46,621 bases of DNA from NCBI GenBank assembly GCA_937906165.1, contig CALCYA010000122.1:1-46621 (forward strand), given 5' to 3'. Position numbers and translations under genes: made by a program. Below, one piece after another: positions 43,708 through 46,621 of the stretch. How positions within the stretch are numbered: the first letter of the stretch is position 1; every line of letters starts with the position of its first letter. A model generated the notes under the pieces. The model was not told the DNA's origin. It saw only the letters and a list, made by a program, of their open reading frames with translations, and did not search any database. The DNA comes from an uncultured Bacteroidales bacterium (GTDB lineage: Bacteria; Bacteroidota; Bacteroidia; Bacteroidales; Bacteroidaceae).

Positions 43708-43989
43708 ATGGCTGATTTTGGTGATGTAAGATTGAGTGAATTGCAGGATTTTCAATCTAAAATATTGAAACTTTCAAGCGTGTTGAGACAATATCATGAA
43801 TTGGTCATGCACACCATGAAGATGACGGGACAGAATTGGAGGGATAATAAATTCATGGAATTTGAAAGAGAGTTTCGTAAATATCAGGATGAAATACATA
43901 CTATAAGTGAAGAATATAAGACATGGGCATTGAACTATCTGCAAAAAGAAATAGACAATGTTAATGATTTCTTAAATACTCATGTGTAA
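43708..43989 (+). CDS. WXG100-like small helical protein 2 with a C-terminal Y-x3-E
   Basis: A 93-residue protein, same length as its neighbour, with W44-R-D46 and F52 at the centre (W-x-D-x5-F). Near the C-terminus Y77-L-Q-K-E81 fits the Y-x3-D/E export signal of type VII substrates. The N-terminal helix (RLSELQDFQSKILKLS) resembles that of the 272-residue protein downstream. With protein 1 it could form an EsxA/EsxB-like heterodimer, where only one partner carries the export signal, as is usual for that system. Confidence 0.65.
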   Translation: MADFGDVRLSELQDFQSKILKLSSVLRQYHELVMHTMKMTGQNWRDNKFMEFEREFRKYQDEIHTISEEYKTWALNYLQKEIDNVNDFLNTHV

Positions 43990-44000
43990 ACTATTAAGTT

Positions 44001-44819
44001 ATGAATGGAAATGTTAAATTGTCAACATTGTATGAACTTGATCACACCATACACTCCTTCAAAGAAAATATGGGTACTATAAAAGCGGATTTTGATACAA
44101 TGGTTGAGAAATTCTTTGTACATTTCCGAAAACAGCGACAAGAATTGAATAATCGGTTACTTAATGCAGAAAAAGTATTAGAAGTAGCAGAAAAGAATTT
44201 GAGAATAATAGAATTGAGGAGGAGACCATTCTATAATGACGAGCAAAACGATAATTTAATCAAGAAGCATATGATTATTATTGGAGCAAGAAACAAAGTG
44301 ATGCGAGCTCGTCAAGAAAGAGATAGGTGCAAAGAGCTATTACAACGATGCGATAGAATAATTAACAATTGTTCTACCAGAAAGGGATATCACAATGGCA
44401 TTTATAAAACTATTGAAATGAGTTTGGTAAATGCCTCGATCGAACTGGGACACCATATCGATAATGTCATAGACTACCTAAATACAAGTATGGGAATGAG
44501 TTCAAAATCGAGTGCAGAGATAGGTAACTATATTACAGGAAGTAATATTGTTAAGAAAAATGCGAATTGTGTATTCTTCATTAATGGTGGAAAGCCATTA
44601 GTAAATGCAAAAATTACAATTGTTGATAATGAACCTTTTGGATTTGGTCAAATAGATATTTTAACAGACAATAGTGGACAAATAAGTATCCCTTACCATA
44701 AGACCTCTGATTGTTCTATATTCATAGAGGGTACAGAAGTATATTCGGGTCCCCTTTTTAAATATATGGAGTATAATAGAAACCAAGACAACAAAGTGGC
44801 GTATTCTGATTGCGAATAG
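44001..44819 (+). CDS. Helical protein with C-terminal beta-sandwich-like domain
   Basis: A 272-residue protein of no named family. Residues 1-165 are helical and charged; the first helix (KLSTLYELDHTIHSFKENM) resembles the N-terminal helix of the WXG-like proteins, so this may be a long member of the same group (compare LXG-type substrates, which have an extended helical leader). Residues 185-265 look like a carboxypeptidase-regulatory or Ig-like beta-sandwich: CVFFINGGKPLVNAKITIVD, then ILTDNSGQISIPY. No toxin active site is recognised. The gene is 11 bases behind WXG-like protein 2, in the same transcript. Confidence 0.6.
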   Translation: MNGNVKLSTLYELDHTIHSFKENMGTIKADFDTMVEKFFVHFRKQRQELNNRLLNAEKVLEVAEKNLRIIELRRRPFYNDEQNDNLIKKHMIIIGARNKVMRARQERDRCKELLQRCDRIINNCSTRKGYHNGIYKTIEMSLVNASIELGHHIDNVIDYLNTSMGMSSKSSAEIGNYITGSNIVKKNANCVFFINGGKPLVNAKITIVDNEPFGFGQIDILTDNSGQISIPYHKTSDCSIFIEGTEVYSGPLFKYMEYNRNQDNKVAYSDCE

Positions 44820-44855
44820 TGATAAATAGTTGTAATTATATGTGGAGTAATAATT

Positions 44856-45194
44856 ATGAATTATAAAGATGAAATATTCAATTTGCTGAAAAGATTTGAC
44901 CACGAAAGAGAACAGCATATTCATGGGTGGAATGATGAAAACCAAAAACAGTTTTATCAGAAACATTTGGATTCTATAAATCCTGACACTGTCAAATATA
45001 TAAATATGGTTGATGAACTTTTAGATTTATTGTCACGAAGTAAAAATCAAATTGATTCATTAGTAGGCTCGACTACCCCATTTTATGTAGGTACTCCACG
45101 CGAAAGAGGTGATAGAGTAGATGGAACTTATGCTCCAAAGGATAATACCGTTTTTATCCCAACTAATTATTTTAATAACAATAAGTCACGATAG
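44856..45194 (+). CDS. WXG100-like small protein 3 with a disordered tail
   Basis: A 112-residue protein. W25-N-D27 and F33 repeat the W-x-D-x5-F pattern of the two 93-residue proteins, again followed by a long helix (up to residue 70). The first helix is shorter (about 20 residues). The last 40 residues are polar and rich in Gly, Pro and Asn, probably unstructured. It has 36 bases of spacer before it and 4 after it. Third member of the group; role unknown. Confidence 0.6.
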   Translation: MNYKDEIFNLLKRFDHEREQHIHGWNDENQKQFYQKHLDSINPDTVKYINMVDELLDLLSRSKNQIDSLVGSTTPFYVGTPRERGDRVDGTYAPKDNTVFIPTNYFNNNKSR

Positions 45195-45198
45195 CATT

Positions 45199-46005
45199 AT
45201 GAATCAATATGATGAATATCTACAGTATCTGAAACATGTAGATGATACCACATTACAAGATTTTGAGGAAGAAAAGAGAAAACTTCAAGATGAGATTACG
45301 GCTACAAAAAATCAGAGCAGACAGGAAATAAAATCAATAGAAGATAAATATAAACGAGAAATAGAGAAACAAAAATCTTCGTACGAAATAAAAATTTCGG
45401 AAATCAAACAGCAGTTCAAAGATAAGGAATCTGCATTAAATCAAACTCTTGCAGACGCTAAAAAAGATTATGAAGAAGAGATTACGGCTAAAAAAAATCA
45501 GAGCAGACAGGAAATAAAATCAATAGAAGATAAATATAAACGAGAAATAGAGAAACAAAAATCTTCGTACGAAATAAAAAATTCGGAAATCAAACAACAG
45601 TTCAAAGATAAGGAATCTGCATTAAATCAAACTCTTGTAGGCGCTAAAAAAGATTATGAAGAAGAGATTAAAAGTCTCAAAAATAAACTTTTAACAGAAA
45701 AAGCAAGATACACTAAGGATACAAAAAAAATGACCTCAGAAATTGAAACCTGCAGAACAGATATTTCTACATTGACTCATAAAGCAAATATGTATGAACA
45801 GTTATACAATAAAGCTCAGCCTAAGTTGAAATCTCTTTCTAGTATCAGAGGTTTGTTTGTTGCATTAATTACAATTTGCTCATTTGGTATACTTCTCATA
45901 TTATATTTCTTCTATTGGATTTCTAATTTAAATAATTATTTTTCTATAATAAGGTGGATACAATGCGATAAATACGAGACTCCTTGGGTGGTAAAAAGAT
46001 TATAA
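45199..46005 (+). CDS. Coiled-coil protein with C-terminal membrane anchor and an internal duplication
   Basis: A 268-residue protein. Residues 10-215 are an almost unbroken charged coiled coil containing two copies of a 62-residue unit (KNQSRQEIKSIEDKYKREIE and following). Near residue 220-245 a hydrophobic segment (GLFVALITICSFGILLILYF) would anchor it in the membrane, leaving the coiled coil in the cytoplasm and about 25 residues outside. I start at 45199, 4 bases after the preceding stop; the frame extension to 45121 lies inside that gene. It might link the ATPase to a membrane pore, but that is inference. Confidence 0.75.
   Translation: MNQYDEYLQYLKHVDDTTLQDFEEEKRKLQDEITATKNQSRQEIKSIEDKYKREIEKQKSSYEIKISEIKQQFKDKESALNQTLADAKKDYEEEITAKKNQSRQEIKSIEDKYKREIEKQKSSYEIKNSEIKQQFKDKESALNQTLVGAKKDYEEEIKSLKNKLLTEKARYTKDTKKMTSEIETCRTDISTLTHKANMYEQLYNKAQPKLKSLSSIRGLFVALITICSFGILLILYFFYWISNLNNYFSIIRWIQCDKYETPWVVKRL
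45295..45666 (+). repeat. Two 186-bp direct repeats inside the coiled-coil gene
   Basis: Copy 1 is 45295-45480 and copy 2 is 45481-45666, identical except for a few bases. They encode 62 residues each in frame, so a recent tandem duplication lengthened the coiled coil without breaking it. Confidence 0.92.
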
Positions 46006-46051
46006 GGCAATAGCACCAAAGCCGTAAGAGATGTATTGAAAATATAATACT

Positions 46052-46255
46052 ATGGGATTATTATGGGGAAATGAAACCAAAAGATGTCCGGAATGTGGTA
46101 TGGAGATTCCATCGTCTGCGAAAATATGCCCTTATTGTCATCGAAAATTTGAAGATAGTTTGATGGGAGACATCCATCAATTTGGATGTTTAGGTTTCCC
46201 TCTAATGCTATTATTCTTATTGGGTATATTTTGGTTGATTAGTCAATGTAGCTAA
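46052..46255 (+). CDS. Small zinc-ribbon membrane protein 1
   Basis: A 67-residue protein: a zinc ribbon (C12-x2-C15 and C26-x2-C29, as RCPECGME and KICPYCHRK), a linker with DIHQFGC, and one C-terminal transmembrane helix (FPLMLLFLLGIFWLI). The ribbon would face the cytoplasm. Its paralogue follows with no spacer. It lies 46 bases behind the coiled-coil gene, so it may be part of the cassette. Confidence 0.75.
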   Translation: MGLLWGNETKRCPECGMEIPSSAKICPYCHRKFEDSLMGDIHQFGCLGFPLMLLFLLGIFWLISQCS

Positions 46256-46465
46256 ATGCGAAGATTACTATTTGGTTCAACAGAAGACAAACATTGCTTT
46301 GAATGTGGAATGTTGATACCATGGAGTGCAAAAAAGGGCCATTTTTGCCATTCCACTCAAAACTCAACACTTGATGACATTCATCAATATGGTTGCTTAA
46401 CGATGCCTCTAATTCTTTTGGCAATTTGGGGCGTAATAGCATTGATTGTACTATGTGTTACATAG
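46256..46465 (+). CDS. Small zinc-ribbon membrane protein 2, one metal ligand lost
   Basis: A 69-residue paralogue of the preceding protein (shared CGM.IP.SAK, DIHQ.GCL and a C-terminal transmembrane helix). C14 and C17 are kept, but the second pair reads GHFC, so the third ligand is Gly28 and only C31 remains, with His32 beside it. It begins directly after the stop of its neighbour (TAAATG), which suggests a tandem duplication and co-translation. It may no longer bind zinc, or use His. Confidence 0.72.
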   Translation: MRRLLFGSTEDKHCFECGMLIPWSAKKGHFCHSTQNSTLDDIHQYGCLTMPLILLAIWGVIALIVLCVT

Positions 46466-46523
46466 GGCTGGAATAGAGATTCTTCTATTTCATCCCTATC
46501 GAATTTACTTAATCTCGTAAGGG

Positions 46524-46621
46524 TTACATCGCTATTGAGATTTCACTAAACGATTGATTAAGTCGGTTGCCGAACATCGTCAAATCCTTGTCAATTTTCT
46601 CGGTGGTAATCTTCGCATATC
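46524..46621 (-). CDS. Tyrosine recombinase/integrase, C-terminal end only
   Basis: The minus strand entering from the right edge encodes 31 residues and a stop. It opens with YAKITTEKIDKDLTMF, which is the tail of tyrosine recombinases right after the catalytic tyrosine (compare Y-A-K-I/V..K in Bacteroidota integrases), so the leading Y may be the active-site Tyr. The rest of the gene is outside the window. It points toward the cassette's 3' end and suggests that the island integrates by site-specific recombination. The fragment is short, so the call rests on this motif. Confidence 0.6.
   Translation of the reverse strand, partial: YAKITTEKIDKDLTMFGNRLNQSFSEISIAM

Larger units (their letters stand above)
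40550..46621. mobile_element. Putative integrative island carrying the type-VII-like cassette (right end outside window)
   Basis: The base composition falls sharply compared with the flanking core genes from about 40550 to the right edge, the genes lack core homologues, and a tyrosine recombinase gene enters from the right at 46524. The left border lies near the repeat block at 40224-40633. Attachment sites were not identified because the right end is outside the window. Confidence 0.5.

Overview
The window comes from a Gram-negative Bacteroidota genome, most likely order Bacteroidales. The main evidence is the recurrent Bacteroidales promoter core TAnnTTTG (often with TTTG 19-21 bases upstream), weak Shine-Dalgarno sequences, and the set of housekeeping genes (Bacteroidales-type SbcDC/AddAB, RlhA, tricorn-like S41 peptidase, EFR1 ferredoxin). 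The species cannot be fixed from sequence alone. No tRNA, rRNA or CRISPR array was seen.

Layout. (1) 1-5.5 kb, minus strand: a phospholipase-D/cardiolipin-synthase-like lipoprotein cut by the left edge, a four-helix membrane protein with an ECF sigma factor, and an M16 zinc protease. The sigma gene and the protease share a nearly identical ECF-type promoter. (2) 5.6-8.1 kb: a DUF2148 Fe-S protein, agmatine deiminase and N-carbamoylputrescine amidase, giving putrescine from agmatine. (3) 8.3-14.3 kb: ferritin-like protein, ThiE-like protein, prs, panB, a flavoprotein, a GNAT acetyltransferase and an EFR1 ferredoxin. (4) 14.4-24.8 kb: sbcD-sbcC-addA-addB as one tightly packed DNA-end-processing operon. 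(5) 24.8-25.7 kb: a non-coding block full of dispersed repeats, then rlhA on the minus strand behind tandem 83-bp promoter-bearing repeats.

(6) 28.1-34.0 kb: a visibly AT-richer defence island. It encodes a Vsr-endonuclease/cytosine-methyltransferase fusion, an HpaII-family restriction enzyme, a second cytosine methyltransferase, and a MORC/GHKL ATPase whose C-terminus is a TIR-like domain. This looks like a CCGG-type restriction-modification system with an added ATPase/TIR module. (7) 34.3-40.2 kb: back to core genes: tricorn-like protease, MBL hydrolase, murB and a hemolysin-III family membrane protein, then a tandem 151-bp repeat.

(8) 40.9-46.6 kb: a second AT-rich island and the most interesting part of the window. 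It encodes an 845-residue FtsK/SpoIIIE ATPase that reads as three tandem ATPase domains with only the middle one intact, as in EccC/EssC of type VII secretion. It is followed by three small helical proteins that all carry W-x-D-x5-F at the WXG100 position and spacing, a helical/beta-sandwich protein, a coiled-coil tail-anchored membrane protein with an internal 186-bp duplication, and two tandem zinc-ribbon membrane proteins. The 3' end of a tyrosine recombinase gene reads in from the right edge, so the cassette probably lies on an integrative element. I propose it as a candidate type-VII-like (ESX-like) secretion system or derivative in a Gram-negative host. The other known T7SS membrane parts are not seen here.
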